In this document: piece after piece, positions 25,941 to 37,662 of the stretch
Numbering within the stretch: position 1 is the first letter of the stretch
Layout of the letters: each line of letters opens with the position of its first letter
Origin: Corythoichthys intestinalis
Lineage: Eukaryota; Chordata; Actinopteri; Syngnathiformes; Syngnathidae
Assembly: GCF_030265065.1 (NCBI RefSeq)
Contig: NC_080416.1
Location: 24,326,501-24,390,500, forward strand
Length of the DNA stretch: 64,000 bases
Direction: 5' to 3'
Notes under the pieces: generated by a model
The model's database searches: none
Seen by the model: the letters and a program-made list of their open reading frames with translations, nothing else
What the model was told of the DNA's origin: nothing
Position numbers and translations under genes: made by a program

Positions 25941-27736
25941 CAAGGGCGTAGTTTTGCATACTGACAGTAGGGCCATAACACTACTAACTTTTCAGGATGC
26001 TCAAATTGTCCCCACCAACATTTTTTTAATATTATATTAAGACCATAGTTATGCAGTATAGGTTATTTAGATTATCTGTCTGATCCTACCGTTATTAAGT
26101 GAATTATTTTCATTATGTTCAGATTTACATTTACCCCTTTACACTTGCTGAATGTGCCAGTACATTGTTTCTTCAACAAACGCACATTTCATTGGCCGAT
26201 GACTTGACTCCCGCCCAGACACGTACTCACAGCCCCGACAGAAATACAACATGTCGACAACATGCTGCCTCCTCCGCCCCCTTTCGAAGAGGAGGATGTT
26301 ACAAGTTTTTTTTCTCAGCCAGCAGCAACCAATGTAAGTACCTGTAATGTATAAAGACGTCAATGTTGTTAAGGTGGGGAAAACACCACTAAGTGGCAGT
26401 TTTCATGGCCACTCCGCGACACCAAGACGCAATGACTGTATTGCGGAGCGGCCTCACCTTTATATGGTGTCGGCGAAAAAGGAAGGCGAAGACGCAAACC
26501 ATTGAAAGTGGAAGAATTCAATTGCAAGGGCTTGAAGGGGCTTGCTCCGCATCCATATCAATGGAAAGCTCCCGTACCGATAACATCAGCACTCGGACAC
26601 GTCACATTGGCCATGTGCAGCAGTGCTACTAAACATTAAAAACAGCAAATATGGCAGAACCTCAGCTTTAGCTTACTGTTTTTATAATATTTGAATTTAA
26701 ATATGTTGAATGTTTCCATTTTTGTGCCTTTTGGAGCAAAAGAAAAATGCCAAAAATGCTTGGAGTGGGCCGGTATGTTGTCTTCCGGGCTGAGGAGGTT
26801 GTTGGGGGTCAAAGTGCATCATTTGCTGTCGCCTTGTAAATATGCACTGTCCCCTAGGGCCTGGCATGAATACTACGTCGTTGAATGGAGATGAAACCAT
26901 ATACATGAAAATTCTAAAATATTCGTATTCTTGGTGAGTCACCATGTAAACGGCCCCTAATGTTTCTGCTGAAAGTCCGACCTGCATCAGAGTTAGCATA
27001 ACATTAAACTGTGAGTTTGCTAACCTGAGAAACTTGAGTAGGAAACTGCTTAGAGAGAAGTCCTGTACGGGTTTTCTACTGTTAACGTTAATTAAACAGT
27101 GAGAAATATAGTGAACCGAGGTTATTCCCCTTCTCCCCAATTTTCATTTTTATTTTATTTATGTGGTCATAAAGCATCCCAAAGGAGCTTTCATTTTTTG
27201 TCGAGTTTGGCTGTGCGTGTGGACAAAAGCAGTGTGTTTTACCTGAGGGCGGGCTCCATTTTTATTTATTTTTGTTATTCCCTAAGAAATTTTTTCAGTT
27301 ATATTTAATATTTTTCTTTAGACAGCATTGAATTCCTGTATAGTTAGGAGATTATTAACAAGTTTGTATTTATTGTGTATGCTAGTGTAATTTATCTTCA
27401 AATATTGCAATTTAAATTTGCTAATAAAATCCAGACATTTATTCTGGAAGTTTTCAAAATGTTTTTAGTAGTTTTTGAAAACAAAAGTTTGAATCGAACG
27501 GTGTATCACCTGATCCAAAACACGTGAAAGTCAAAGTCAATAGAGTACAGATTTATTTTGCATTGATCATTTGGCCTTTCAATTAATTTGGTTCGTATTT
27601 GTGAGAAATGTAGTCCTGACCCCCATTCACCCAATTTGTTTGGTTTTATGAATGTCCCGTCCCCAGAAAGAAGTGTACATGCAGGTTGTGCTGTTATATC
27701 GTCCCTACCAATGTTGAGACCAACCATACCCCCTAG
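25941..27736. mobile_element. Inverted relative of the 22746-24808 element
   Basis: The left end CAAGGGCGTAGTTTTGCATA matches the terminal repeat of the other copy. The interior, read on the minus strand, follows the same order: CATTGGTAGGGACGATATAA, AACCTGCATGTACACTTCTT, AGACATTTATTCTGG in complement, and AATTCACTTAATAACGG at about 26085-26105. It has one unit, not two, plus an insertion at 26393-26957. Flanking CATTT on both sides is only weak support for a target duplication. Confidence 0.65.
26393..26957. mobile_element. PIF/Harbinger-like non-autonomous element
   Basis: The element is inserted in the hAT-like copy, whose sequence continues on both sides. The ends are GTGGCAGTTTTCATGGCCAC and, on the other strand, GGGGCCGTTTACATGGTGAC. 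TAA flanks both sides (26390-26392 and 26958-26960), the three-base target duplication typical of Harbinger elements. The 147-codon frame on the minus strand crosses its edge and shows no known domain. Confidence 0.6.
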
Positions 27737-27738
27737 CA

Positions 27739-27898
27739 TTTGACTCATTGGCTGCCATTGACAGTGCTAGACATCCAATCTATTTTTACTGGGCGGTGCG
27801 AATGAATGGTTTGTTCATAAAATGGGCAGTCACGGCCAGTCCTCCCAGTTTATAAGAATTGGACGTCTATCGCAGTCAATGACATGCAATGAGTTAAA
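27739..27898. repeat. Foldback repeat copy 6 (best palindrome)
   Basis: The left arm reads TTTGACTCATTGGCTGCCAT then GACAGTGCTAGACATCCAAT. The right arm in complement reads TTTAACTCATTGCATGTCAT then GACTGCGATAGACGTCCAAT. The arms are about 40 bases and pair across a 160-base unit. It abuts the end of the transposon at 27736. Confidence 0.75.
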
Positions 27899-27899
27899 T

Positions 27900-29378
27900 A
27901 CTCGGAAAAAGAATCTACTGTAGAGTGTTACTTGGGGCGGTAACCAGAGTGTATTTCTGTTTTATTCATTTTTAGTTAATTACCTTAGCTTTTACTAACT
28001 TTGTATTAATATGAAAATGTATTCATTATAAAAATAATTTAAACTCTTACACTTTATATTTTACTGTAACATTCCATTATTGTTAACGATCTGCTACACA
28101 TACAGTATGTAGGCTATAGTCCTATAATATATATTGTTTTCTACTCTCTGTAGCGGTCTTCCTGTTTGTGATTTCCACTGTCATGTACTTGGAATTGAGT
28201 CGAGGGTGCTTTGGAGCGTGACTGCCGCTTTACTGCGCCACTTCCTCTACTTCAACGGAGGCCATAAATGTAAAGGAGACTCCTCACACCTTTGCATCCC
28301 GTATCCTTTTTATCCCCCCTCCCTTCAGCCCCCTAATTCCTCCACTCTGTCTGCGTGTTTTTATTTTGGCGACTTGACAGGAAGGACATGTTCATGGCCT
28401 AACGTACACACATTTTCCGGAAGCTACCAATATACGTCAAGGCTGAGTCATGTGTTGCCATGGCGACAAATCAACATCCTGGCCGAAAGTAGTCAATAGA
28501 CAATTAAACTTACCTGAGGGTCGCATACAGGTTATTTTAGTGTTTTACATCATTTTTTTCACATGCAATACAACTGCAATGACTTACATTGACTCTTTCG
28601 TTAATAGTAATAGACGTCCAATTTATTTTAAATGCCAGCCTTTCCCAATTCAAATGGATTTGACTTCTATCACTATCAATAGCAGCCAATGAGTAAAAAT
28701 ACAATAGGTAGTAGTCCTAGGTGTTCATTCAAAACAAGTCACGTTTGTTAAACTGAAGTTTTTCTTTTACGATGTGAATCACTTGGAAGTATCGGGAGGG
28801 TTAAAGCGCCGGAGTCGTGGCCCGGGCAAGCATCAGCACAGCGGCACCTGGGTGCGAAATATTGCAGAGGTCTGGTGCTTGACAAAGAGACACTCATAAG
28901 CATGCATATTTTCCAGAGGACTCCGCCGGCCTAAATAAATCAGCGCAGCCAGCGGGATGAGTCAAGACCCTCAAGATGGACAACAGGTACAAAAACACTC
29001 AGCGGGTATACAAAAGATGCTCGCCGCATATATCAAGCTCATTTTAGGACCACATGGTTAGATTATGACATTATTATTTTCTTTTAGTCTTCCATCTTTA
29101 AAGCTAATCGGTAATATTATATAACTGAAGTTCCTCCAACCACATGCGCAAAAAAAAAAAAAAAAAAAAAAAAGAAATCACATATTAATATGTTGTATTT
29201 AGTTCTTCAGAATACATCATCATCATCATGAAAAAAAAATTCTTCCTATAGTAGATATACATCTTTTAATACAATTTTAATATGTAATATTATTGTCATT
29301 GTGAAAATTATTTTGTGATGAAATGTAACAAAATATGTTATCAAAAGCAGCAAAGCAACAAGAACATTTTTTTTAGTG
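27900..29378. other. Unique intergenic DNA with GC-richer islands
   Basis: Two islands stand out in AT-rich DNA: about 28150-28470 and about 28790-29000 (GCGGCACCTGGGTGCGAAAT, CCTAAATAAATCAGCGCAGC). No exon could be supported. A foldback copy lies at 28589-28698 and a 23-base A run near 29150. The islands may be regulatory. Confidence 0.45.
28589..28698. repeat. Foldback repeat copy 7
   Basis: It contains GTAATAGACGTCCAATTTAT, CCCAATTCAAATGGATTTGA and CTATCAATAGCAGCCAATGA, in the family's foldback order. Confidence 0.6.
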
Positions 29379-29689
29379 CAGTGGTTAATCTTGCTAAAGG
29401 TACCGAACCCCACGAGTTTCACAGGTGCATTCATTGAACCCTTCAGAATTTCACGATAAAGCCTTTTTATTTATTTATTATTATTATTATTTTTTTTTAC
29501 AAATTCAAAACCTAGCAAGCTAACATCCAAGTGAATTCCTGTTCAAATTTCTTATCTACTACAAATAATTTTGCCTTTTGCTGTTGATTTTCATGTTGGT
29601 AAAATAAATAAAACTCATTTCATTTCCTGGTCTTCTATGGGAGGCTGTTTGAGAAGAAAATCATGCTTGTTTTCACATGTAACATCAGA

Positions 29690-31135
29690 CTGTCACACAT
29701 GCACAACTATAGCGTTACACCTACATTACTATACTCTCTCTCACACTTAGTAGTATAGTCTCTCACATACACTACGATACTCTGTCACTCACACTAGTAT
29801 ACTCTCTCACACATAGTAGTATAGTCTCTCACTCACACTACTATACTCTCACACATATGACACACACAAGTAGTCTCTCACACACACTACTATACTCTCT
29901 CACATATAATAATTTAGTCTTAGACTCTGACACATAGTAATATAGTTTCTCACACGCACTAGTATAGTCTCACACGCACTAGTATAGTCTCTCACTCTCA
30001 CTAGTATAGTCTCTCACACACATTAGTAGTCTCACCCACACACTACCATAGTTTATTACACACACTAGTATAGTCTCTCACACACACTACTATAGTTTCT
30101 CACGCACACTAGTATCGTCCTTAACTCTCACTAGTTTTGTTTTTCACACACATTTGTATAGTCTCACATAAACTTTTATAGTTTATAGTAAGTTTTTCAC
30201 GCACACTAGTATAGTCTGTCAAACACACTAGGATAGTCTGTCACTCTCACGAGTATAGTCTCTCACACATAGTTGTATAGTCTCACACACACACTACTGT
30301 AGTTTTTCACACACACTAGTATACTCTCACACACATAGTAGTATACTCTCACACTCACACTACTATACTCTCTCACACATGACACACACAAGTATAGTCT
30401 CTCACACACATTACTATAATATCTCACACGCACTACTATACTCTCTCACATAATAATGTAGTCTTAGTCTCTCACAGTTAGTAATATGGTTTCTCACACC
30501 CACTAGTACAGTCTCTCACACACACTAGTATAGCCTCTCACTCTCACTAGTATAGTCTCTCACACACATTAGTAGTCTCACTCACACACTACCATAGTTT
30601 ATTACACACACTAGTATAGTCTCTCACTCACACTAGTATCGTCTCTAACTCTCACTAGTATAGTCTTTCACACACATTTGTATAGTTTCACAAACAAACT
30701 ACTATAGTTTCTTACACACTCTAGTATAGTCTCTCACTACCAGTATTATAGTCTATCACACACACTACTATACTCTCTCACATATAATAGTATAGTCTTA
30801 GTCTCACACATAATAATAGTTTTTCACGTGCACTAGTATAGTCTGTCAAACACACTAGGATAGTCTGTCACTCTCACTAGTAGTCTCTCACACACATTTG
30901 TATAGTCTCACACACATACTACTGTGGTTTTTCACGCGCACTATCTAGCATAGTCTCTCTCACACACTATATAGTCTCTCACTCTCACTTGTATAGTCCC
31001 TCATACACATTTGTAGTCACACACACACTACTGTAGCTTCTCACACACACTTGTAGTCTCACTTTCACTAGTTTAGTCTCTCACACACAGTACTCTACAT
31101 TCTCTCACATGTAATAGTATAGTTTCATACACTGA
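29690..31135 (+). repeat. CTAGTATAGTCTCTCACACAC minisatellite
   Basis: An irregular tandem array of about 1.45 kb with units of roughly 20-32 bases. Typical words are ACACTAGTATAGTCTCTC, CACACACACTACTATA and CATATAATAGTATAGTC. Higher-order repeats are visible: the block around 29880-30090 recurs around 30400-30640. Confidence 0.9.
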
Positions 31136-31279
31136 CAATTATACTGAGCACAATTAGGAAGGAAGATGATTTAAAAACCCATTTAAAGATTACATCCCTA
31201 AAAATAAAGACCTTCTAGCAAACTTCAAGTGGCTTGGGGACATTTAAATCAAGAATAAAAAATCGTTATTATAATGTGC

Positions 31280-31450
31280 GTATATGAGACTATAGTTGTG
31301 TGTGAGAAACTAGAGTAGTGGGTGTGAGAGACTAAAGGTGTATGTGAGAGTATACTAGTTTATATGAGAGACTATACTACTATGTATGACAGGGTATAAT
31401 AGTGTTTGTGAGAGAGCATGCATGAGTGAGAGTGTGCATGTGAAAGCAAG
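31280..31450 (-). repeat. Inverted piece of the same minisatellite
   Basis: This stretch reads GAGACTATAGTTGTGTGTGA, GAGAGTATACTAGTTTATAT and GAGACTATACTACTATG, the reverse complement of the array units. It is separated from the main array by about 145 bases of unique DNA. Confidence 0.8.
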
Positions 31451-31891
31451 TATGATTTACTTCTCAAACGGCCTCCCATGCTAGTTTTCATGTCTATATT
31501 ATCATTTTATTGTCGCATCCTTGCATCACATACTGTTTTCATGACGTAAAATGACAAATGCTTTTTTTTTTTTTTTTTTTTTTTTAATTATCGACGCAGT
31601 TCACACTGCCTGTAGGTCTGTTATACTTCCTCATATACGGAGTGCGGGTCAACCTTCCATTGAGCAAACAGATTCCTCCTCCCATTAGATAGAGGGCTAG
31701 CAGTTGAAAGAAATGGAATAAACCCTGTAAATTGAGGGCAAATCAGTCCAAAACCTAGTCTGAAACGCCAACTTGCCTAGATTTAGTCAGCGTACTAAAA
31801 TAGGGCTCTGTGTTTTTTAACCCTCACCGAACCCCTGAGGCTTACCCACTGAACCCCTGGGGTTCGATCGAACCCCAGTTAAGAACCACTG

Positions 31892-33173
31892 ATTTAGCAT
31901 TATCAAAATATTGTGTGTTTAAAATGTGTTTTAATAAATATAACAAAATCTTAAGAGTAAAATCAGAACATTTAAGAACTGAAACTGTTGCTCTTTTGTC
32001 AATGTAGTAAATCTAATCTAAATGTTGGAAGAATATGTTGTATTTAAAAGTTTTCCTTTGTTGAAAACAATAACTTTTTTTCAAAATGTAGAAGTACTGT
32101 ATTCACGTAAAGCGCTTTGAGCGCCTTGAAAGGTGGAAAAGCGCTATATAAGTATAACACCATAACCATAACAAATCTAGATACAAATGCTAATGTTAGC
32201 AATATTTAGTATTTATATTTTATTAAGTGTAAAAATACAATAATAGCTTTTTTTTAATGTACAAGAATAATAATGTATTCTAATAATATTTCTTTGTTTT
32301 TTGTTAAACACAAAGAGAATGACTTTTAATGTCTTATAGTTCGTGTTTTTTCATATTTTATTTAGGTTTTGATGTCACTGTTTATTATGACCATAAAGGG
32401 ACCAAAAAGCGTATGAGAAACACACACACACACCTGCACACATACGCGCACGCATGCTGAGTACGATGTGGATTGAGCCCCCTTGAGCTTTCGTCTGTCG
32501 CTTTTGCGTTTCCACTTCAAGTTCAGGAAATCTAAACTTACCTCTTCTTATCACTTGCCCCCTTTGAAAGGGATAAAAAGAATTAGTGGGGCCAGTAATT
32601 AGCCCCCCGCTACCCAAAGCTGACTCCCACGGGCCCTCATCTCGCTGTGGGACCCTCGGGATCTTTGGCATGCTAAGTACTCCGGGCAATGTTTTGACAC
32701 TGCTGAAGAAAATGTTACATTTCAGAGCATCAATTTAAATGATTGTTAAAACACATATGAATGCACATACTGAGATAAAATCCATATCCACTAAATGACA
32801 AAATCTGTAAAAACAATAGGAATAATTGAATAAATCTGTCAAGGAAGTATATAGTATATGTTCATTCAAGCTGCTGCTGGTCAAATTGACCCATATTTTT
32901 GTTTTGTGACTTTAAAAAACGTACAATTAATCATGATAAACATATTTAGAGTAACATTCCTCTATATATTTTGTCCAAAAATTATTGTTATTATTTGCTC
33001 TCTTTGCATTCAAAATCATGTTTTGTATTTAAATTAAGGTTAAATAATCAAATACGTATTAAATATTGATGTATTTTTCATGACTGCAATTATCAAAGCG
33101 TGATACAATGGTCACTAATTTGAAAAAAAAAAAAAAAAACTGGATATATTCTAGTGTGAAAAAAACATTAACA
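31892..33173. other. Intergenic DNA
   Basis: It is mostly AT-rich. At 32100-32168 there is a LINE/SINE-tail-like string (AAAGCGCTTTGAGCGCCTTG then AAGCGCTATATAAG). The patch at about 32455-32680 is GC-richer with TTATCACTTGCCCCC and CAGTAATTAGCCCCCC, and could be regulatory. No exon supported. Confidence 0.45.
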
Positions 33174-33832
33174 TCATTGTTGTTTTTGTCAACGATGACG
33201 ATAACGAAAATATTTTATCACAATTTATTGGTTTTTTTACATTTCAAAAACCAGAAGCCATTCATTTACAAATGTGATTGCATTTTAGTTTACATATATA
33301 AATGTTCAGATATTAAGATTTGAATGAGGAAAAAATAACATGCTTTTTCTCTCAAATATATTGTTATAATTATTTGTTTCAGATTTGCTGTAATTATTTT
33401 CTGTATAAAAATTAATTTGGTGTTCAAAAAGTCTTTTTTCAAACTTGAGTCTTGAAAAAGAGGGGGTTGTCTTATAATCAGGGCCGTCTTATATTCGGGC
33501 CAATACGGTAATATACTGTTTTCCTGCCGAATGTGTATTATCACCAAGTTGGCGTTGTCCTTGTAGATGCTACAATATGTGCTCGTATGCCAATGTTCAT
33601 TCGAAATAGTTGGAAACAGTTATTATTATGTTGTTGTTTTTTTTAATTTTACAGACGAAAACATTTATAGTTAACCTCGACTAAAACTAGACGAAATTAA
33701 TCGAGTTTTCGTCAACAAAAACTAGATGAAGACAAACACGTTTTGAAATGACTAAAATATCACTAAGACTAATAAGTATAATTGTCCAAAAGACTGAAAC
33801 TAAAATTAAAAGGGCTGCCAAAAACAACATTG
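33174..33832. mobile_element. CATTGTTGTTTTTG-ended element with an insertion
   Basis: The left end CATTGTTGTTTTTGTCAACG and the right end, read on the other strand as CCAATGTTGTTTTTGGCAGC, are imperfect inverted repeats. GACGATAACGAAAA at the left and CGACTAAAACTAGACGAAAT at the right are typical of this fish family. A truncated foreign element interrupts it at about 33215-33510. Confidence 0.55.
33215..33510. mobile_element. Truncated copy of the GGCCCGAATATAAGAC element
   Basis: It ends CGTCTTATATTCGGGCCAATACGG, shortened here to its last 12 bases GGGCCAATACGG as key. Internal blocks CCATTCATTTACAAATGTGA and AAAATTAATTTGGTGTTC match the fuller copy at 61147-61719. The left half is missing. 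Confidence 0.65.
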
Positions 33833-34405
33833 GTTCAAACGGCATCATAGTTAAGCTAAAGCTAAAGCGTGCATACATCCTAGTGTTTTTAACACTTAAA
33901 AATCATTAACAATATATTTGTTCAACGCAATTTAGTTGTTATAGCTTTTTTTTTTTTTTTTTTTTTTCTACTTTAGTCTTAGTTTAGTATTTAGTGTTAG
34001 TAGTTTTTAGTATTTCGTTTATTTGGTTGCATTTGTATTTTAATTTGACTTATTCGAAATCCCTTTGATTTAATCATTATTGCCATTTGTCCCCTTCTAT
34101 ATTGAAGGGGCAGTGCTAATGTTCAAACGGCATAATGCTAAAGCTAAACTATGCATATATTTTAGTGTTTTAAGCACTTAAAAAACATTAACAATATATT
34201 TGTTCAAAGCAGTTTAGCTGTATTTAACTTTCTTTAGTTTATTCATAGTTTAGTATTTAGTACTTTTTAGTATTTAGTTTACTTGTTCTCATTTTTTAAT
34301 TTTTTTATTTTACTTATTTGCAATCCCTTTAATTGAATCATTATTGCCATTTTTTCCTTCTGTATATAAAGACCAGTGCTAATGCTCAAACGACATCATG
34401 CTAAA
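33833..34405 (+). repeat. Tandem duplication of about 0.28 kb, 2.1 units
   Basis: Units start with TTCAAACGGCAT at 33835 and about 34119, and CTCAAACGACAT at about 34384. Each continues with GCTAAAGCTAAA, CATTAACAATATATTTGTTC, TTTAGTATTTAGT and TTATTGCCATTT in order. AT-rich, non-coding. Confidence 0.75.
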
Positions 34406-35400
34406 GGTACATACTTTCTAGGAATAAAAAAAACGCCACATTTTTTATGAACACTTGGCATGACACACCTACTGATTTTTGATAATATGATGCCAATATT
34501 TACTCAGCAAAGTATATTTTATGATTACACTACACGTCCCTCTATTAGTCATATTTAAGCATATGTACTTTTTGTGTTACTTTTGCGGGTGTGTTTTGCC
34601 CTCTGTTATTCCCCCTGTTGCCATTGCCTGATGTAAATATGAGCAGCTGAAGTCAGCAGACACCAGTGTGTGAGAAAACACAGTTAACCCCCCCTCTCCT
34701 CGCTGCAGCCCCCCAGCTGTGTGCGCGCACACACACATCTGCAGCCACGCACGGTGAGATCACACTTTGGGGGCCCGCATGACGTGAGGGTCCAAGGAAA
34801 GACATGGGCAAATATTAGCCGATATTAATCACGAGTAGACTTTTATATCATCTCACCAGTGGCAGTGGCGGTGAGTAGGGCGGCGGGGGAGGGGGCGAGG
34901 AGGGATCAAAAGGCCACTTTGCACTGACAAACAGTAAGTGTTAAAGGATAGCATGATGAAGGCGCTGCCGACCGACCGGCCGACGTTATTTACTCACAGG
35001 ACGTGTGACCTGAGAGCCGCCACCTCCAGCGACACTTCCTCACCTCTGGAAATGCACAATTAAAATGAGATGTTCACGCAACACGCCGTCGCCTCGACTT
35101 GCAGGGACAATGAGCTGTAATCGGGAACCCCCGTCATCATTTCGTCTGAGCTCAAAGCGTTGGGAAGACGGAAACAATTCAATTCCCGCTTGTAGGTCGG
35201 CAAGGCATGAGGCCAATTTAGCCAAAATAGCAGCTTAAAACATAAATGGGGATTTCCTAGTCAATTTCACGTGCAGGTCCTTGAGACTTTTGCATACTTC
35301 CTGCTGTTACAAACATGATCCCTACCCCAATTTCATGTAGGTTGGTGCGATTAGTCAAATAAGTGAAACATAGCATCCGGGACTAATGCTGCCTTCATCA
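34406..35400. other. Unique intergenic DNA with a GC-rich island
   Basis: 34610-35230 is GC-richer than its surroundings and not repetitive apart from a short CA run. It contains TCACACTT (34760-34767) and ACGTGTGA (35001-35008), each one base off a T-box half site. No exon could be supported. Confidence 0.45.
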
Positions 35401-35601
35401 TAGGGATGTACCGAAAGCAAAATTCTTGGCCGAGAGGCGCTGGCATCGTCATAGCATTCTGTTCGGTGGACAAAGACACACACACATCATGGCCGATGAA
35501 GCCTTGATGAAAGCTTGCACTTTCTTGGAAGTTTGGGACACTCGAAAAATGGGTCTCACACCTCAAATTGCTAAGCTGAATGAGATCTCAATGGTAAATG
35601 G

Positions 35602-37662
35602 TAAGGGTGTAACGATACATGTATTTGTATTGAACTGTTTCGGTACGTTGTGCTCGGTTCGGAACAGAGGCGTACCGAACGTGTTTCTGACGTAATGTAA
35701 CCCTTACTGATGGGGGAAAATATTACATTATGCTTTTGTGATGTATGATTGCTTCTGTGACATAGATTGTAACAACTTCTATTGTTTTCCACCTTGTTCT
35801 CATAGTTAGGAGACGCGCTTGAGAATCTCACGAGATAACTTGTTTTGCACCATAGTATTGTTTTACCACACGCCTGGGTCCCATAGTTACTTACACGCCT
35901 GGGTCCCATAGAGATAAATTGTTTTGCACCCATAATATTTACCATTTGTTGCATCTGTTGCAGCACAGCTCATTTGTCCCATGTGAAAAGCCCTTTTTCA
36001 AGGGGGCTGAACCAAAAGTAGCTTTAATGTTTGTCCTTGGTCAGGGCCGCGCCGCTCGGGGACGGAGGTTGGCCTCTCTGCCTCTGCGGGGCGCGTTCCT
36101 ACAAAAACCGAACATTTCCGGGCGACCCATGAAGTCCGCCAGGGGTCACGTACGGATCACCTGGCTTTGTTCCTTTGCCGCTCTGCCGGAGTGTTGCTGG
36201 CTTCCCACTCATTTGTCACGGTAAGCGATTTTCATTGCTAGGAGACACTTGGTTGTGCTGTGACGTAGCGCGGGGATTCTGGGGTTGACAAACTCAAATC
36301 TAGCATCATCTTTGACATTTCTTATGCTTGTTTTTGATACTTGTTGCTTGCTGTTGTGGGATTGTAATCAATGATTCTCATTTATTCTGCATTTTCTAAT
36401 CAATAAACATCGTCTATTGAGCAAAAGTGTGCCTGTTACTGATTCACCGTAAACCTGGAAATTTCAGAAAACACTTTTCGAGGCTGTGAGTCGATCGGGT
36501 CACAGTTTCTTTGTGTAGATTATATTAACTCCGTCTTCTCTACTATAATGAGGACCAACACGGTACGACAGTATAACCCAGAAACGTCAACGGCGCGACA
36601 ACGTGGCCGCCGCGAGAACGCAGTGAACCGCGGGCATTAAAGTCAGTCAGCCAATGCACACCAGTCGCAGTGCGGCTGCGTGTTAGACGCGTCCCAGAAG
36701 CGGCTCAACACAACGCACGCGAAAAGAATGGCCGAGTTTAATATTTGACGCGAGACGCGACTCTCCTGCGTCAATACTACTACCAGTAGCTAGAATCGGG
36801 CAGACCGGAAGTCACTCGTGTAAAAATACAGTGGAACCGGTCGATTTTCAAACTAATATGCAATCCTAACCCACTTTTAGAGTCCATCAGATCTCTTGAG
36901 TTGTTGATCGGGGCACAGTTGACTTGTCTTTGTTGATTTACTGCTGTCTTCTCAGCTATAATAATAACCAACACGGCCCCGTGTTCAATACAAAACCCTC
37001 CTACCACAACAAAACAAGTAGGAACTAATATTCACATAGGAACTAAGGTTATACAACATAAAATATACAATATAAATTAATACTACATCAGATTTGTGAA
37101 ATATAAACACATAACAAAATAAAAAATAGCCCATTTAAATAAAATAAATTGAAATGAGCTAAAACACCTGTAATTACATAATAAGAATAATACACAGATC
37201 CTGCTTACACAATTAAATTTATTAATTTCTGTGTGGTGCTTTAACTTGAGAAAATCCAACATTAAAGCTTTTGAAAACCGTTCATAAGAAAAAAAAATGA
37301 TTCAGTGAGGCATTTCATTTGTAAAATACCTGTTAAAATCTTTGTCATTAGGATTGCTTTTCTCTTTAACACAGGACTTCTTTTTTCTTCTTTCTTTCAG
37401 AAAGAAAGCTGACCAATATGCGGGGTCTGAAAGCCAAATTGTTGTTGCATTATCTTTAAATACCCGATACTTTTTGAGCAGAATTCTAGTTTTGTATAGG
37501 CTAATGTTCCTATTGTTGAAAGCACAAAAGTGTGTAATAAACAACTAGCACATTTATATTTTGCATTTTGTTTTCTTACTGTACCGAAAATGAACCGAAC
37601 CGTGACCTCAAAACCGAGGTACGTACCGAACCGAGATTTTTTTGTGTACCGTTACACCCCTA
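35602..37662. mobile_element. hAT-like element (TARGGGTGTAACG ends)
   Basis: The ends are TAAGGGTGTAACGATACA and, on the other strand, TAGGGGTGTAACGGTACA. GTAAATGG flanks both sides exactly (35594-35601 and 37663-37670), an 8-base target duplication. Subterminal motifs are GGTACG and ACCGAACCG. It has no recognised transposase and contains a solo-LTR-like block at 35737-36473. Confidence 0.75.
35737..36473 (+). mobile_element. Probable solo LTR (fossil)
   Basis: A 737-base block opens with TGTGATGTATG, closes with TTTCAGAAAACA and is flanked by CTTT on both sides. An AATAAA lies at 36402-36407 near the right end, as expected for the R/U5 side of an LTR. No internal retroviral genes are next to it, so it would be a recombined remnant. 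Family is not assignable. The exact flanking repeat suggests it is younger than the surrounding hAT relics, but that is inference. Confidence 0.45.

Larger units (their letters stand above)
29379..31891. mobile_element. hAT-like element carrying a minisatellite
   Basis: The left end is CAGTGGTTAATCTTGC, followed by GGTACCGAACCCCACGAG. The right end on the minus strand is CAGTGGTTCTTAACTGGGG, then TTCGATCGAACCCCAGGGG. The flanks TTTTAGTG and ATTTAGCA share TTTAG. The interior is mostly a tandem array (29690-31135) and its inverted piece. No transposase was recognised. Confidence 0.6.

Noticed and set aside
25587-25964. 125-codon open frame as a gene
   Set aside because: No recognisable domain or splice context, and the frame runs into the terminus of a transposon at 25941.
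26697-27140. 147-codon minus-strand frame as a new protein
   Set aside because: It crosses the edge between a Harbinger-like element and a hAT-like element, so it is a chance join.
28134-28499. 121-codon open frame as a gene
   Set aside because: No family resemblance; the region looks like a composition island and the frame starts in AT-rich DNA.
29690-31135. CRISPR-like array
   Set aside because: Units are irregular, degenerate and without unique spacers, and the context is a vertebrate genome; this is a minisatellite.
36540-36760. CpG-rich stretch as a host promoter
   Set aside because: It lies inside the hAT-like element at 35602-37662 and no gene starts beside it.
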